DNA of 64,000 bases from Chiua virens (GCA_019787685.1 JAHNUO010000001.1:1488001-1552000); one strand, 5' to 3'. Positions 44,538 to 56,693 are shown, numbered from the stretch's first letter. Translations and numbers: made by a program. The notes: generated by a model not told the origin, from the letters alone.

Positions 44538-45180
44538 TGTTACAATCATGTTTCACTCATCATTCATTTCGCCTTCCTACTCAATCTCTACTCCATTATA
44601 CAAGATACACAATATCTATTACAGCATCTATTGCCTCATGCCAAGGCTATACCCAGGACCATATCATATTGGTTGCCACATTATGATATTTATATCATCA
44701 TCATTAGACACATGTTATCACACAATGTCATAACCCATGCACAACACACATGTATTCACATGTTATCTCTTATCTATGATTCCCTATGACTCATATCTAT
44801 TATTAAAGCAGTGCTTATCTCATAACATGCCTATACCGCATTGTTACAGCATTGTTTCCTCATGTTCTTATCTATGACTCACATACATGCATATACCTCA
44901 TATTATCTCACCTTATCTACCAATCAGGACTCTTTCCCTTATCTATATATTCATACTCAGATTAGAACTCCGATTGTACTTTTAGTATATAAGACTTGAA
45001 TGCAGCACCAAGGGAACTCTAACAAAGTTCACCTTTGGTTTTCCCCCATTGTCTCCCATAGATGGGATCTCCTCCGTAGTCCTCGCCTCACTCGTCAGAC
45101 TCACTTGCATTCAACCTTACACTGACCACTACAACCACTCACAAGTAACTCATAGTCTACATTTGTTCTAGGTTGTTACA
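44538..45180 (+). mobile_element. Solo LTR, TSD CATAG
   Basis: 643 bp, TGTTACAATCATGTTTC...CTAGGTTGTTACA, flanked by CATAG at 44533-44537 and 45181-45185. It is the opposite-strand counterpart of 1717-2357. A TATATAAGAC box lies near 44985, with CTAACAAAGTTCACC about 30 bases downstream, resembling the self-priming start region of element A. Confidence 0.93.
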
Positions 45181-45375
45181 CATAGTGTTCCCATGGCTAT
45201 ATAGTGAACCACTGATCTGCATCTAATTTCTACATAGTACTAAGTATTACTATGCAACCTACCATGACAGTAGTGGCAGTGCACACCCTACCACAATGTG
45301 ATGAGATCACACCAATCTGACATGCAGATAACATAAACCAACCTAATTATATCATTCTCCCAAATTCTAGTATCA

Positions 45376-46694
45376 CTAAGTAGCACCATTGTATCTAATC
45401 CTGAACATGTTCCAACTAGTAATCATGGACTGCATTCTTGAACACCTGTCAACCAGCTTGAATTTGGCTATTTCATTCTGAAAATCTTTGAGTGTAGCCA
45501 TGTAACTATAATAGATAGGTGAGTAGTCCTTCCCAGTGAAGGTGAGGAGTGAGCAAGTTCCCTGAGCCCATTTATCAATGGCACAATGCCAGTGGATCTA
45601 GATGATACAGAAGCATCAGTGTTATAATTTGATCGATGTGAATAAATTGCACATACCACTGCCACCATGAGAGCAAAGCCCTGGTAAGGGAGGGGTTTGT
45701 AGTACTGGGACAACTTCACTTCTTCATTGTTCCTGCTCTTGAATAATACTTCATTGATAACCTGTTGGATTGCTGGGTTCCCATATGGACCACTGTGCTT
45801 GTCAGCTGATGCCCTACAAGTCTGAAGCAGCAGTGAATCACCACACAAGCCAACAAAGACACACTTATGTGAAAGGTGAAGGTGGCCTTATCAAGGAGTA
45901 ACTGTACATGGTTCTAGTTATTCTCAATGACTATTAGGTCCATGCTGACTTCAAGCCCATATATGCCCTGAACAATTGCACACACACTAGTTTTGAACTG
46001 TCTGCAAATCTGAGAGCCACATTGAGTGAGCTAAACAAAGCATCAGTTTGTGTAGGTGCAGTCTGGTAATCACCTACCAGTTTGCTGGTGCTTGCATCCA
46101 AAGCTGGCTTCTGGGTTCTAGCAAACCCATGCTGCTTGCATGCCAAGGACCAAGCTATCTTGGCCCAGTAATTTTCTTTATTGGCTGAAGGATAAGAATT
46201 TTCTGTCAGTAAAAGAGCACAATAAAATTCAATGGCAGTCTTGGTGATCAGTTGCATGCTTGGGTTGCAATCCAAAGCACAAATATGCTCCATACCACCA
46301 CCTGCTACCCTGGATTTCCTGGTGTTTGGAACAGAGGTCTTGCTCCACCCAAGCTCAGCCTTGGCAGAGGAAGAGGCCTTACATGGCTCATCATCATCAG
46401 TTGGAATCTCCATAGGACTGGCATGGTGGGTATGCTTCTTTCTCAGCACAGACACTTCATCTGTATACTGATCAGCAGCACTATGACCCAAACTGTCCAA
46501 ATCACTGGTGATGGTACAGATAGAGTCAGTATCTATATCTGGCAGGTACTCAGATGGGTCTTCCTTCTCAGGCTTGTAGTCTCTATTATAGTCATTGTCA
46601 CAATCAGTGGGGTCCCTTGTACTGTGCACATTAGTATGCAATTTGTGAAAGAATGGAAACTTACAGTTCAGAATGGGTGTGTTTGCATGGTAAG
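45376..46694 (-). pseudogene. DUF6532-like protein gene, cut at its 5' side by copia2
   Basis: Acidic N-terminal part (KPEKEDPSEYLPDIDTDS), then AGGGMEHICALDCNPSMQLI, SACKQHG-like segment LACKQHGFARTQKPALDAST, an interruption near 45930, and the C-terminal part PYGNPAIQQVINEVLFKSRN, QYYKPLPYQGFALMVAV. A 59-base GTATGTGC...CATCTAG intron (about 45659-45601) leads into HCAIDKWAQGT and KDYSPIYYSYMATLKDFQNE, ending at a TAG at 45378-45376. The order PAIQ..L.E.LF, YY.PLP, A..CAID.W..G, Y..H.A.L.DF fits my memory of the DUF6532 family, abundant in Agaricomycetes, function unknown. Copia2 enters at 46695, upstream of or within the first exon. Confidence 0.6.
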
Positions 46695-47062
46695 TGTTGG
46701 AATATGTATAATCTGTTCTGACTGTTCTAGGTACTTCCCATACTTCTGAGGCTTCTGCTTCCAGAAGTTCCAAGGTTCCTGCACTCTGGAAGTACTGAAA
46801 CAACTATAGACTTCTTGTAGTACCTTAGGTACTACAATACAATTAGTTACAATCATTCATGCAGTACCATTAATCCTTACTACAGGTATGGCATAGCATT
46901 ACAGTAGATATATAAAGATGTTCTACTGTGTATACAAATAAGAATCTTCCTCTCTCTCCATTCTCCACAATATTGTCTTGAGCTCCACCATCAGGTAAGT
47001 CACCAGAGCAGTGACTCTGCCCTCAGGACAACCAGGTCCTACAGAACCAGTCTGTTATAACA
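46695..47062 (+). repeat. Copia2 5' LTR
   Basis: 368 bp, TGTTGGAATATGTATAATC...GTCTGTTATAACA, aligned over its whole length with the copia1 LTRs read on the minus strand. The GAAGTTCCAAGGTTCC block and TAGATATATAAAGATG box are conserved. Confidence 0.92.
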
Positions 47063-47076
47063 GGTTATGAGCCCTG
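47063..47076 (+). promoter_or_regulatory. Copia2 primer-binding site (initiator-Met tRNA anticodon arm)
   Basis: GGTTATGAGCCCTG immediately follows the LTR. Its complement CAGGGCTCATAACC is the anticodon arm of initiator-Met tRNA, a 14-base match that is longer than in copia1. It indicates half-tRNA priming as described for Drosophila copia and Ty5. Confidence 0.87.
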
Positions 47077-47351
47077 AGTGGCCAGCTGTGTAATATACCC
47101 ACTGCTGACTGCTTGGTAGACACCTGATAATTCACCATGCAATGTGATTGAGAATTCTTGCCAGACACTTCCTTTTGATGTGAATATGCTTAGGGAAATA
47201 GGCTGTTAGACCTACAGTGTAGGAGGAGACTATGTTATCCCAATCTAAGGGTCACTGGATGTTCAGAAGATGTGATTGATTGCTCCTTGCTCCCTTCTTC
47301 TCAAAGAATAAGGTTTACTGACATTCACACTATCAGATTATCTACCTGCTA

Positions 47352-49080
47352 TGTCCTCCAACATGCTCAACAATATTTTCAAGCTCAATAAATCAAACTA
47401 CTATTGCTGGGCTGATGACATGAAGAATTATCTTTAGTCAGTCAGTGTCTGGAAGGCTTGTATGAAATAGACATGTCCCATGGATGATGACTTGGAAAAG
47501 CAGAATAACTGGGATGACAATGACAACAAAGCCATGGGTTCCATGAAGCTTTGCATTGAGCATCACTTGCTCAGTTGTCATGCTGACTGTGGTACAGCTC
47601 TTTCCCTCTGGAATTCACTGAAGCAACAGTATGATGGCCATACCATCTCCTCTGCCTATTCTGAATTCAAGTCCATGATGTCCCTTTTCTTCTCAGAAAA
47701 TCAGCATCTTGCCCAGACTTTTGCCAAATTCAATACCCACTTTGCCTAGCTCAAGTCTTTTGATTACAAGGTTGACAACAAGATCAAGATGATGATTGTC
47801 CTGTCCTGGCTACCAAAATACACCAACTTCTACACTAATTTACTCAATACTGCTGAAGGTAATGAATCCCTGCTAAAGTGCAATACTCAGAGGGATTGAA
47901 ATAGAAAAGAGGGTAAAGGAATGTGATTCCATTTGACCCAGGGACAATACTGAGTTGGTAAACGATGAGAAAATGGTTTTTGAGTGGTCTGAGATGAATC
48001 TAGGATGAATACAGATTAAAATGGATAGAAAAGTGGACATGGCAGTCTAAATCCAGCTTGATAAAACACAAGGAGAGCGAGAGAAAATGAATGTCAACTG
48101 AAAATGATGTGAGACAGATGCACATGGGCAAAAGCTACTATATATTGTCAATACAGTGAGTTTTATAGTCCTCAGGAATACCCTCAGACTTGTCCTAAGT
48201 AAGAATAATGATAAAAAGAAGGTTTTTGTATGGTATAAAGTTTGAGGGGCACCCAAATGTCCCTGCAAGGGCTGCATGACATTGTCTAGGCCTATGCTAA
48301 GTATGAATAAGGCAAAACAAAACAAAACAAAACAATCCTGAGCAATACAAGTGCAGGTATAGCTATCCAGATGAGTTCATGCATACAGTCAAGCAAATAA
48401 TGGCAGATTCAAGTGGACGGATGGTTTGGATTTGGATTTGGATGATAATGACAGGTATGAAGAGTGGGAGGAATGGTGAATATCATCATAGGTGTGTTTG
48501 TGCTCCTACACCACTGCAAATGAGAAAGCCTCTGCCAATATCAAAATCCCTACTATGGCAGATATACTAGAACAGGCTATCACAGCTGCTTGCCAACACA
48601 TTGCTTGCTGTCCAACTCAGACCAGATCTCAGACCAAGCCTAAACAGCAAGCAAACAAGGTTTTCACTGTTAAGCAAAAAGGGGAGAAACTGAAGTTTGG
48701 TGCCTAGCAGAAGCAACAAGGCAATTCTGGTGCTGGTGGTTCTGGTCCAGAAGGCTTTGGAAGGAAAAAGAGATGTGGCAAATGCTCTGACTACAGCAAG
48801 AACCCCTAGCAACATCACCACAAGGCCAACATTGTGGTTGAGGAGGTCCCCTCATTTGCTTTTGTCAATTTTGATCAACAACCCATTATCATTGATCCTG
48901 CCTCATCTGCTTTCACCTCTTCAACTATTGAACCATGCATTCTTTCACATAAACCAGCTTTGACTCAATATGGTCCTCTTGCATTTCCTCATATTTAGAA
49001 TGCAATATCTCTTCTCTACTGTATCAGGGAAACTCCTTCTATTTAATCTGTTCACAATGTGGACATGATAGCCAATAAGC
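47352..49080 (+). pseudogene. Copia2 Gag, with LTR-like insertion
   Basis: Starts SSNMLNNIFKLNKSNYYCW (about 47354) and runs through DDDLEKQNNWDDNDNKAMGS, WNSLKQQYDGHTISSAYSEF and MMSLFFSENQHLAQTFAKFN. TAG codons replace Gln at about 47437 and 47470 and again after FAKFNTHFA. The gene is cut at 47853, resumes at 48511 with TTANEKASANIKIPTMAD and ends in the KCSDYSKN region. It is about as decayed as copia1 gag. Confidence 0.85.
47854..48510 (-). mobile_element. LTR-like unit in copia2 gag
   Basis: Starts TGAAGGTAATGAATCCC and ends GTGCTCCTACA. Same family as 56047-56693. On the minus strand CTGAGGACTATAAAAC supplies a TATA box. The flanks are CTGC (left) and CCAC (right); copia1 reads CCGC at this position (CAATACCGCTGCAAATG), so the two copies of a 4-bp duplication appear to have lost their CpG in opposite directions. 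Ends could be off by one or two bases. Solo LTR is the likely identity. Confidence 0.7.
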
Positions 49081-49691
49081 ACTTGGATTGGTCAAAAGAA
49101 AAATCTACTTTATCCAAGTGTCTCTTGGAACATGTTGAACAAGACACTTCCATGGCAGTCATGGAGAATGAAGATGCTGTCTCCCTTGGTAATGATGAAG
49201 ATGACTGGCTTGGAGGTTACTATGATCATGGATCCACTCCTGAGTATGTCTCTTACTCCAGACGATCCTACTCTGACACTAATGTGTACCTTGTGTTGCG
49301 GTGAAGTCATTTACTAGTGTCTAATGTAGTAGATAGTCTGTGAATACAATCTGCTACCCAGCTGCTCACAATATATGACAACTGTAACAAGTACATGGGC
49401 AACAGAAAGCAACGAGAGATAACTCATGAAGAGGATATCCCTGACATGTGGTTACTTGACTTTGGAGCATCATTACATTTTACTTCAAATATTGATGACT
49501 TCATTGAGTATAAGCCATATACCACACCACACTATAAGCAAACTGCAAATGGAAAAGCTCCTGTATTAGGTTCAGGAACTGTTATCATTGAGTATGAGAG
49601 CAGACCTGTGTGTCTATTGCCAGTCATTTATATGCCTGCTTGTCAAATCATGCTAATATCTATGGGCACTCTTCTCAAAGACCATACATTA
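49081..49691 (+). pseudogene. Copia2 protease region
   Basis: Acidic linker MENEDAVSLGNDEDDWLGGY, then MWLLDFGASLHFTSNIDDFI, where the catalytic D-S-G has become D-F-G (TCT to TTT), then LGSGTVIIEYESRPVCL and MGTLLKDHTL, cut by Tc1-B at the TA 49690-49691. Reading resumes at 60858 with CVHTHPGHINFHHSKQKHTV. Confidence 0.88.
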
Positions 49692-49929
49692 CAGTGACTC
49701 CAAAAACCATTCCAATAACTAACCCCAAACTAGGGTGTAAAGTGCCCCACAATTACCTGTGGGAATCACACCTCACTTTGGTGAGACCAAACAAAGTACA
49801 CATGCTTGGCTACAAATTGGTCCCTGGGTCAAGTGATTTGACTCAAGGGCTGTGGAGATATGCCTATTATAAATCAGGATTACCATTGGAATGGTTTGTG
49901 GACTTTTGATACTAAGAGGGTATTTGGTA

Positions 49930-50600
49930 TATATTAGTACTTGGTGTATCCTCCTTTAGCCTTAACCACAGCCTGTACCTTCCTTGACATGCTTTCAATC
50001 AACTTCTGACACTCCCCAACTGGTATTTCCTCCCATACCTCCTGAATCCTCTTTCATAACTCCAAAATTCATACTCTGCCAGCCTTCTCTTGAGGTAACT
50101 CCAGAGATATTCAATGGGGTTGAGGTTAGGGGACTGTGCAGGCCACACCATGGTCTCAAAATCCTGCTCTTCTAACCACTCCTTTACCTTTCTACAGGTG
50201 TGCTTGGGGTCATTGTCTTGCTGAAAGATGGTGTCAGATGAATCAAGACCATAATACTGCAGAGTATTTAGCAGATCACCCTTTAAAATCTGAAGGTAAA
50301 GGTCCCCATCTATCCTACCATCAATCTTAGCAGCATAGCCAATTCCCTGCCAAGTCATATACCCTCATATTATCACAGGTTTTCCTCCAAATTTCACAGT
50401 TCCTTGTACTAGCCTGTCACTTAGGTCCTCATCTGGCTTTTTCCACACCCACTTGCACCCATATGACCTTCTTCCAGTCCTCTATAGTCTAATCCTTGTG
50501 AGCAATAGCAAAGTCCAAGCAAGCCTTGTAATATTTAGCAGAAAATAAAGGACATTTGGACTTAACTACAGCCTTCAACCCAGATTTTTTCAAGTGGTGA
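49930..50600 (-). pseudogene. Tc1-B transposase, catalytic part
   Basis: From 50600 on the minus strand: HLKKSGLKAVVKSKCPLFSA, a stop-rich segment, then the open frame 50358-49999 with MTWQGIGYAAKIDGRIDGDL, FQQDNDPKHTCRKVKEWLEE and SPNLNPIEYLWSYLKRRLAE. The second Asp and Glu are present (34 residues apart); the first catalytic Asp region is destroyed near 50490. Confidence 0.88.
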
Positions 50601-50601
50601 C

Positions 50602-51711
50602 TGTTATGATTCATTCATTTCATTCCTTTTTGCTTTGATTTCACTATGCTTGGTACTACAGGTACCAAGCTATGTTCAATCTGCAAGGCTTACCCTTGCC
50701 TTGGATTACTCAGCAAGGGCTTAACCCTTTGCCCTGCTTATCTTTCTTTCTTTGATCCAATTACATGACTCCAGTCCAAACCATTGTTCCATCTTCGCTT
50801 TCTTTCTGCTTCCTTTGATCCATTAGGGATCACCTTCATTTCTGTCATCATTCTGATGACTTCCATTTTTATCTTTTACACTTTGTTCTGTCCAGTGCTT
50901 CTGCTCTGTACAATCCCTTTTGGCCCTTAGACTGTTCCACTCTTCCTGGCCACCCTTTTGGACCAATGGTCCATGCTTGTTTCTCTACATATAAATACCT
51001 CGCAGAGATACCCTGTATTTCTTAATAGGGTTCTGTGTGGGTACACCCATGGGTATCAGAGCTCATACCCATACCCATACCCACCAAAAACCCATACCCA
51101 TGCCATAGGTATAGGTTTTCCTGTGGGTATCAAAAACCATACCCATGGGTTTAATAGTACCAAGCCTAAACTATAAACTAAACCTTGTTCTAAACATCAT
51201 ATCTATACTCATTCTGCTATCTTATACCTTATCCTAACTTAGCTAAACCTCACTCACTCATGGTAAGCCATCATCATCATTACCCTCACCTTGCTATGGA
51301 CCCACTGTACCCACGCCATGGGTATAGGTATGGGTATCCAAAGTCCAACCCATACCCATACCCACACAGATCCCTATTTCTTAGTCTTGATCTCCACAAT
51401 CTAGCTGAGTATCTTTGCTCCTTCTTGGGCTTCACCTAAGCCAATCTTGTTGCTATGACCAATGACCAGTTCCTTGGTCTCTCTTGATCACAAGGGGAAG
51501 TCTTCGGTCCTTCAGGTGTAGATTCCTAACAGGATACTCTCAGTAACACCTGAGTTCTATCTTCATCTCACTGGTAGCAACCTGCTGACCAGTACTCCTC
51601 TTCAAACTCTAGTGCATCATGTATCAAGTGGTGATTGTTTGAGTTATTGCAGCCACTCGATACTTAGTGCTTTTGTGGCTATGTTAGGCCCTACCTGGGA
51701 CTATCATAACA
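50602..51711 (+). mobile_element. Solo LTR (family Y), carrying a MITE
   Basis: TGTTATGATTCATTCATTTC at 50602 to GGGACTATCATAACA at 51711, about 760 bp without the MITE at 51026-51376. Flanks GTGAC (50597-50601) and GTGAT (51712-51716) are a 5-bp duplication with one transition. Pyrimidine-rich U3-like left half, CATATAAATACC box near 50988. It entered a few bases from the Tc1-B/Plavaka border. Orientation inferred from the box. Confidence 0.85.
51026..51376 (-). mobile_element. hAT-type MITE, TSD TTTCTTAA/TTTCTTAG
   Basis: 351 bp, TAGGGTTCTGTGTGGG...CACACAGATCCCTA, same family as 14601-14912. Flanked by TTTCTTAA (51018-51025) and TTTCTTAG (51377-51384), seven of eight bases identical. Arms hold CATACCCATACCC repeats. 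Non-coding. Confidence 0.9.
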
Positions 51712-51740
51712 GTGATGAATCCCTGTGAGAATTAGATGTG

Positions 51741-52303
51741 CTCTGATTGTAGCTAGTTGTATCCTATATGATTTTTTCGTAGTCTGCTGAAATGGCAGGT
51801 CATGACTGATAATAACATGTAAATGATATAGTCAGCACATTTCTATATGCCTGGGTATGACCTTATCTGACTCAGTATGTTTCTATGTTCCATGGCATAT
51901 GGGGGCATATCTCTGTATACATAGGTTTGGATTTTCTACTTGTAATTGGAACTGCTCACATCATCCCTGATATGACTAGAAATGCTTTTTATTTGAGTAC
52001 CACTGTACATCCAACATGGTAATGTGTCAGGCTACCACCTGTGGACTGCCCATCGCTGATCTCAATCACCACTGCCTCGTGCCCCTTGCTGATCTCGGTC
52101 ATTGCCGTTTTCCCTTTCTGCCTCCTACCCTCTTTTCCTGACTTGGATGGCCACATTGCTTAGTGTAGTCTACCAGAGGAGAGTGTTTTAAAAACCCATT
52201 GACTGTCTTGTACCTGTAAGATAGAGGTTATTAGCAGTGACGAAATCATGAATTGGGCTGTTGACATACCAATTGCTTTGCCTCTGTTTCATAGGCCTGA
52301 AGA
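51741..52303. other. Plavaka left subterminal region
   Basis: No gene. Contains GCTGATCTC(A/G)(A/G)TC repeats at about 52050-52100. It could hold transposase-binding repeats or the 3' end of the accessory gene. Confidence 0.35.
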
Positions 52304-54181
52304 TTATGAAGTCAACTGGTATTTATTGGAAGAGAAGGTGATGGGACTCATCTGTACCTTACACTGAGCATCAGTAAGTGTTTTTTCATAATACTCATTG
52401 AACTCCCATGTGTTCCTGTGCTTGATCTGCTTGACCCAGTGGTGGGCACAAAGCGTGCTGAATGAATTCAGAATGTTAGCATAGTATAAAATGATAATAC
52501 TAATGTAAGTGTACCATCCATTGGGTGAACTGCTTGGGCGCATCTTAGTCTTTGTGTCAGGTGAGGCCTTTGATGGCTTTGCAGTCACTGGCCTGACTCA
52601 AACTACTAATTTTGGCTTGATCACTTCTTTGTCGGGCATAGGGGGGAGGGGGGGTATTGCAATACTGGCTTCCTTCAATGAAGCAAGTGACCTATTTGTC
52701 ATTGTAAGTCAATGTTTGCATGTAGAGGAAATACTCACAGTGGGTCTATAAGGCTACTGGTAGTACTAGTGCTCGTCTTCAGCTCTGAGTCCTTCAAGTC
52801 TGAATCTGGTTCCATCATGGTGGTGTCCAAGTCTGGTAGCATGTCGCTTCATGGTGGTGGTCTTGCTGGAATACCAGGTGGTGGTATGTCATCCAAGTCA
52901 TTCTAAGTTGTATTGTTTGAGTTGCATGATGATGGCCCAGGTGATGTGCTTGATGCCATGGAAGAAGGGCCTGGGTTTTCTGACACCACTGGTCCAGGAT
53001 CACTGCTTGAGTCTGAGTCCAACATAACTGAGTCTGATGGAACCATGGGCTTTCTTTTCTTTGATGGTCTACTGGCAGCCTGAGGATCACTATTTGAGTG
53101 AGATGGCTTGTGCTTCCTTGATAGCCCAAGTGCACTGCTTTCGGGTGGCATGCCAACGTCAGAATCGATATCACTCAGGTTATCAGCATTGTCAAGTTCT
53201 TCAAGTTCTTCCTCTTTGGTTCCTTCCCTCTCACCTTTTGCAGGCTTCTTCCTCCCTACTTTGCTAAACTTTCTCCAAGCTCAAAAAGGGTAGTAAGTGA
53301 TGATGAAGTGGTCCAGTTTCCACCTGTGCTCAGCAAATGTGAAGAGAGGGTATGCATGTTCCAGCAATCTCCTGAGGTGCGCAACAGCTCCTGGAGTTGC
53401 CTGCCCCCACTTCTTTGGAGCGATACCTCTACTGAGCAGGTCATTCAGCCCAACACACAAGAGCTTGCGAATTGATTTCATGGTGGCATCATCAAGTGAG
53501 CTCCCATCAGCATCCTCAAGATACAGCAACTTACCGTGTGGCTTCAAGTTGCCTCTTTGAACAGCAGCAGCAGTTCCTTTCCAATCTATGTAGTCAGTTC
53601 GCTTCCAGAAATGGCTGCTGGGGTGAGTTTCACATGTAGGTTGTGATTGCAGAGCAGAGTAAGGAAGTTCAAGGGGAGTAAAATCTATGATCTTCCCACT
53701 GCTGACAGACAACTTTTCTGCCAACTTGGACAGAACAGTTCTGTTGTCCCAGGTCAAAGGTGGGTCACAATTCCACTTTGTCTGCTAGTGAAGTAACACT
53801 AATGGCGTACCTTAGCATATCATGTTCTCTGGTCACCTTTGCCAGCTCTAGCTTTGCCACATGCAGGTGCTCTTGTAGATGATAGGCCATTGCTATGTGC
53901 AGACTTGGGTGGTAGATTGAGGGCGAGAGAGTGTAATTTGTCCCAACAGAAGGAAGAGATTGAAGGGATGGGTCAATAAGCGAGTTGGCAACATGATCAG
54001 CCCATGGTGCATGTTGTGCGGCTAGCTGGGCAGTAGTTGCAAGAGGATAGAATGGAGATTGATATAAGGGAGTGTTGTATGGCGAGACTGAGCTCATGGT
54101 GGTGGTTTGACCAGTAAGCACCCTAGAAGGTATAGTGTAGTAGTAACTTGAAGTAGTTGCACCGGGAAACAACCTGCTCAT
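52304..54181 (-). pseudogene. Accessory gene of the Plavaka element (function unknown, TnpA-like position)
   Basis: Start MSRLFPGATTSSYYYTIPSR (54181), a Tyr/Ser/Pro-rich N-terminus and a short heptad-like stretch (LQEHLHVAKLELAKVTREHD) to 53815. Next block WNCDPPLTWDNRTVLSKLAE, HPSSHFWKRTDYIDWKGTAA, GIAPKKWGQATPGAVAHLRR, FAEHRWKLDHFIITYYPF (to 53281), one TGA (probably from CGA), then AWRKFSKVGRKKPAKGE, an acidic tail, a basic SRPSKKRKPMV patch (likely nuclear signal) and a Ser/Pro-rich C-terminus. The join between the first two blocks near 53800 is unclear. CACTA elements such as En/Spm encode a second DNA-binding protein (TnpA); the position inside the element suggests a similar role, which is inference. 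Confidence 0.55.
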
Positions 54182-54564
54182 GCCACTAACTTAGTATAAC
54201 ATCATAGTAAATTATAATACTATAGATTGAATAGCAATTCAAATAGCACCAACTACCTATCTACTGAGACAGCTATTCTCAGTGTATTTATACCCTCAGC
54301 TTATCACTACTCCACTATGTTCGTTCATTTTTCCACTTTTGCCTCCTTACCACTCATTCATTCATGTCAATGCTGGTCATCGACAAAATCAATTCAATGC
54401 AGGTCACTAGCAACATCACATATCTTACCATCTCTGGAATACTCTCTTGTGATCCCATACAATTCTGTTGATTTGACCTTGATGTCACAACACCTGGTCC
54501 GAAGGTATGCATCGTACTCATTCTCTAGCAAGATTCTTTGACAATCTGTATATAGACTATTGTC

Positions 54565-55302
54565 TTGCACATTTCTAACTCAGAAGAACCCACAGGCCTG
54601 GGTCCAAGATCCCCGCTCCCACTGGCACAAGCTAAGTTCTTTGATGGTGACAACAATGGTGATTGGGACGACTACAACCAATGGCAGTGCAGACAGACAC
54701 ACAGGGCAGCACAGGAATGTGCGGTCGCCACTGGTTACCTTGACCCAAACTTGCAGTCTGACAAGGACGACTCCTTACCACTCTGATGACAACTTTGATT
54801 ACTCCCAAGCCTTGCATGATGAAGTAAAGCAACTCGCCCAGCTTTTGCACAACTCTTGCCATGACTTGGACTTCTACCAGGCTGTGTTGGATGAAGCCAA
54901 GGAACTTGCATCAGTTGCATGTGAGTGCTCCTTCTGCAAGGACTATGAGCATAATGTGCAGGAGCTCTGGAGCGACTTGGAGGAAGGTGACTCTAAGTCT
55001 AGGGCTGAAGAAGATTCCGGGGCCAAAGAAGATTCTGCCAGTGCCCAGCCTGAGCAAGAGGACTCTGTTTAGTGAGAGGTGAGGGAACTCTGGAGTTTAC
55101 CTTGTGCAAAGGAACTGGTGGACAAGATCTTAAAAACATGGACCTGGATGCCAATGGGGAGGAGGTGACATTGCAAGACCCTGATATCAATCACAGGACA
55201 TTCAAGATCATGGATGAAGGCTCTCAGGACAAACTTGAAGACCATTTTAACCTCAATGCCCAGAACATGGTTGCTTGTCCATATGAGCGCAGCACTGCAT
55301 GA
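54565..55302 (+). pseudogene. Acidic coiled-coil-like gene within the Plavaka element
   Basis: First frame 54565-54786 with EEPTGLGPRSPLPLAQAKFF, DGDNNGDWDDYNQW. A frame change near 54780 gives DDNFDYSQALHDEVKQLAQL, LHNSCHDLDFYQAVLDEAKE and a Glu/Asp/Ser-rich tail (LEEGDSKSRAEEDSGAKEDS) to 55072. Then comes an unrelated frame (GTLEFTLCKGTGGQDL) to 55302. Cys and His often stand where Arg would fit a charged helix (ACECSFCKDYEHN), as expected from CpG decay of CGN codons. No family known to me. Confidence 0.45.
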
Positions 55303-56046
55303 CTTCTCATCAACACAGAGATTCTCAAAAGACAGCTGGACTTGGAGGGAGAAGAATTGGAGGAACGTCTGGCCAAACACAGGAGAGCCAGCTCTGGGCT
55401 GTGCAAGTAGTATATTGTGATTGTCATGATGTACATTCTATTCTATTTCACCAATGTCACCATCAAGGTTGTCCTCTTGTACAATAAGATCAGATATCTC
55501 TAACCCTGGTTTCTCAACAAGAAAAAAGCAATCTTCTGCAACTCCAGATGGCAATGTGGGTCAGTGTGGAACCATTGCAATAACACTGAGAATATTTTTG
55601 AGACCAAGGATAACAAAATCAGGGAGGAGTGTGCATGAGATGAGAGTTTGCAAGGACAAACTCAGCAAGGAGGCATCAGCGGCTGAGTAGTGTTGTACAA
55701 CAATGACATCAAGGAATTTCCAATGTGCCTCCTCATCTGCTGTCTGGTTATTGAATTGCTCACTGGCAACTGAAAGATGCATGTAGTACTGGACCTCTGC
55801 GAACCATATTGTACCCGCCAAATTGAGCTGATGATGAGAACAAGTAAATAACTTGAAGTCCATAGTAGAACAAATAACTCACCTTCATATTGCGGGAAAT
55901 GTGCAAATCAGCACCATTTTCCTTGAATGCCTCTCGCCAAGCTATCCAAGCAATCTGCCCATTTGGTAGTCATAGCCTTGCCCACCATTGGATAGGGACC
56001 AGTTCGTGTCCACACATGTTTAGAAATGTTGTCAAGGTGGCAGCAT

Positions 56047-56693
56047 TGAAGATAATAAATCCCAGCTGTAGTGCAATACTCAGGGGAATTGAAAGAATGA
56101 AAAGAGGGTGAAGGAATACGATTCCATTCAACCCAGGGACAATGCTGAGTTGGTGAATGACAATTACTGGTTTTTGAGTGGTCCAAGATGAATCCAGGGT
56201 GAATCCAGATTAAAACAGATGAAAAAGCAGACACAGTAGTCCAATCCAGATCAAGAAAATATGAGAAGAGCAAGAGAAAATGAATGTTGACTGAAAAGGA
56301 TGTGAGACAGATGCACACAGGCAAAAGCTACTCTATTTTGTCAATACAGTGAATTTTATAGTCCTCAGGAATACCCTCAGACTTGTCCTAAGGAATGATA
56401 ATGAACACAAGAAGGTTTTCATATGGTATAAAGTTTGAGGGGCACCCGAACATCCCTGCAAGGGCTGAGTGACATGGTCTAGCCAATGCTAAGTATGAAG
56501 AGGGAGTAATAAAAATAACATAAAAGAGTCCAAGGCAAAACAAGTGTGGATACAGCAATCCAGATGAGTTCACACATATGATCAAGCAAATAACAGCAGA
56601 TTCAAGTGGACAGATGGTTCGGATTTGGATTTGGATGATGATAACAGTGGTGGGAATGTGCTTTATGAGCACAAGGAATGTCTATTCCTTATA
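56047..56693 (-). mobile_element. LTR-like unit, TSD GCAT
   Basis: Same family as 47854-48510 (TGAAGATAATAAATCCC..., shared GCAATACTCAG, TTTTATAGTCCTCAGGAATA and TTCGGATTTGGATTTGGATG). The repeat GCAT (56043-56046 and 56694-56697, five bases if the final A is counted) flanks it. Removing it rejoins the transposase frame (LPTGNDA then ATLTTFLNM). Ends are uncertain by one or two bases; the canonical CA end reads TA here. Confidence 0.75.

Noticed and set aside
46252..46749. A 165-codon plus-strand frame opposite the DUF6532-like gene
   Set aside because: It is antisense to a better supported gene, lacks any recognisable motif and runs into the copia2 LTR.
53775..53800. A 26-base intron (GTACGC...CACTAG) joining two blocks of the Plavaka accessory gene
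   Set aside because: Splice-like ends are present but 26 bases is too short for a fungal intron. A small deletion or frameshift is more likely.
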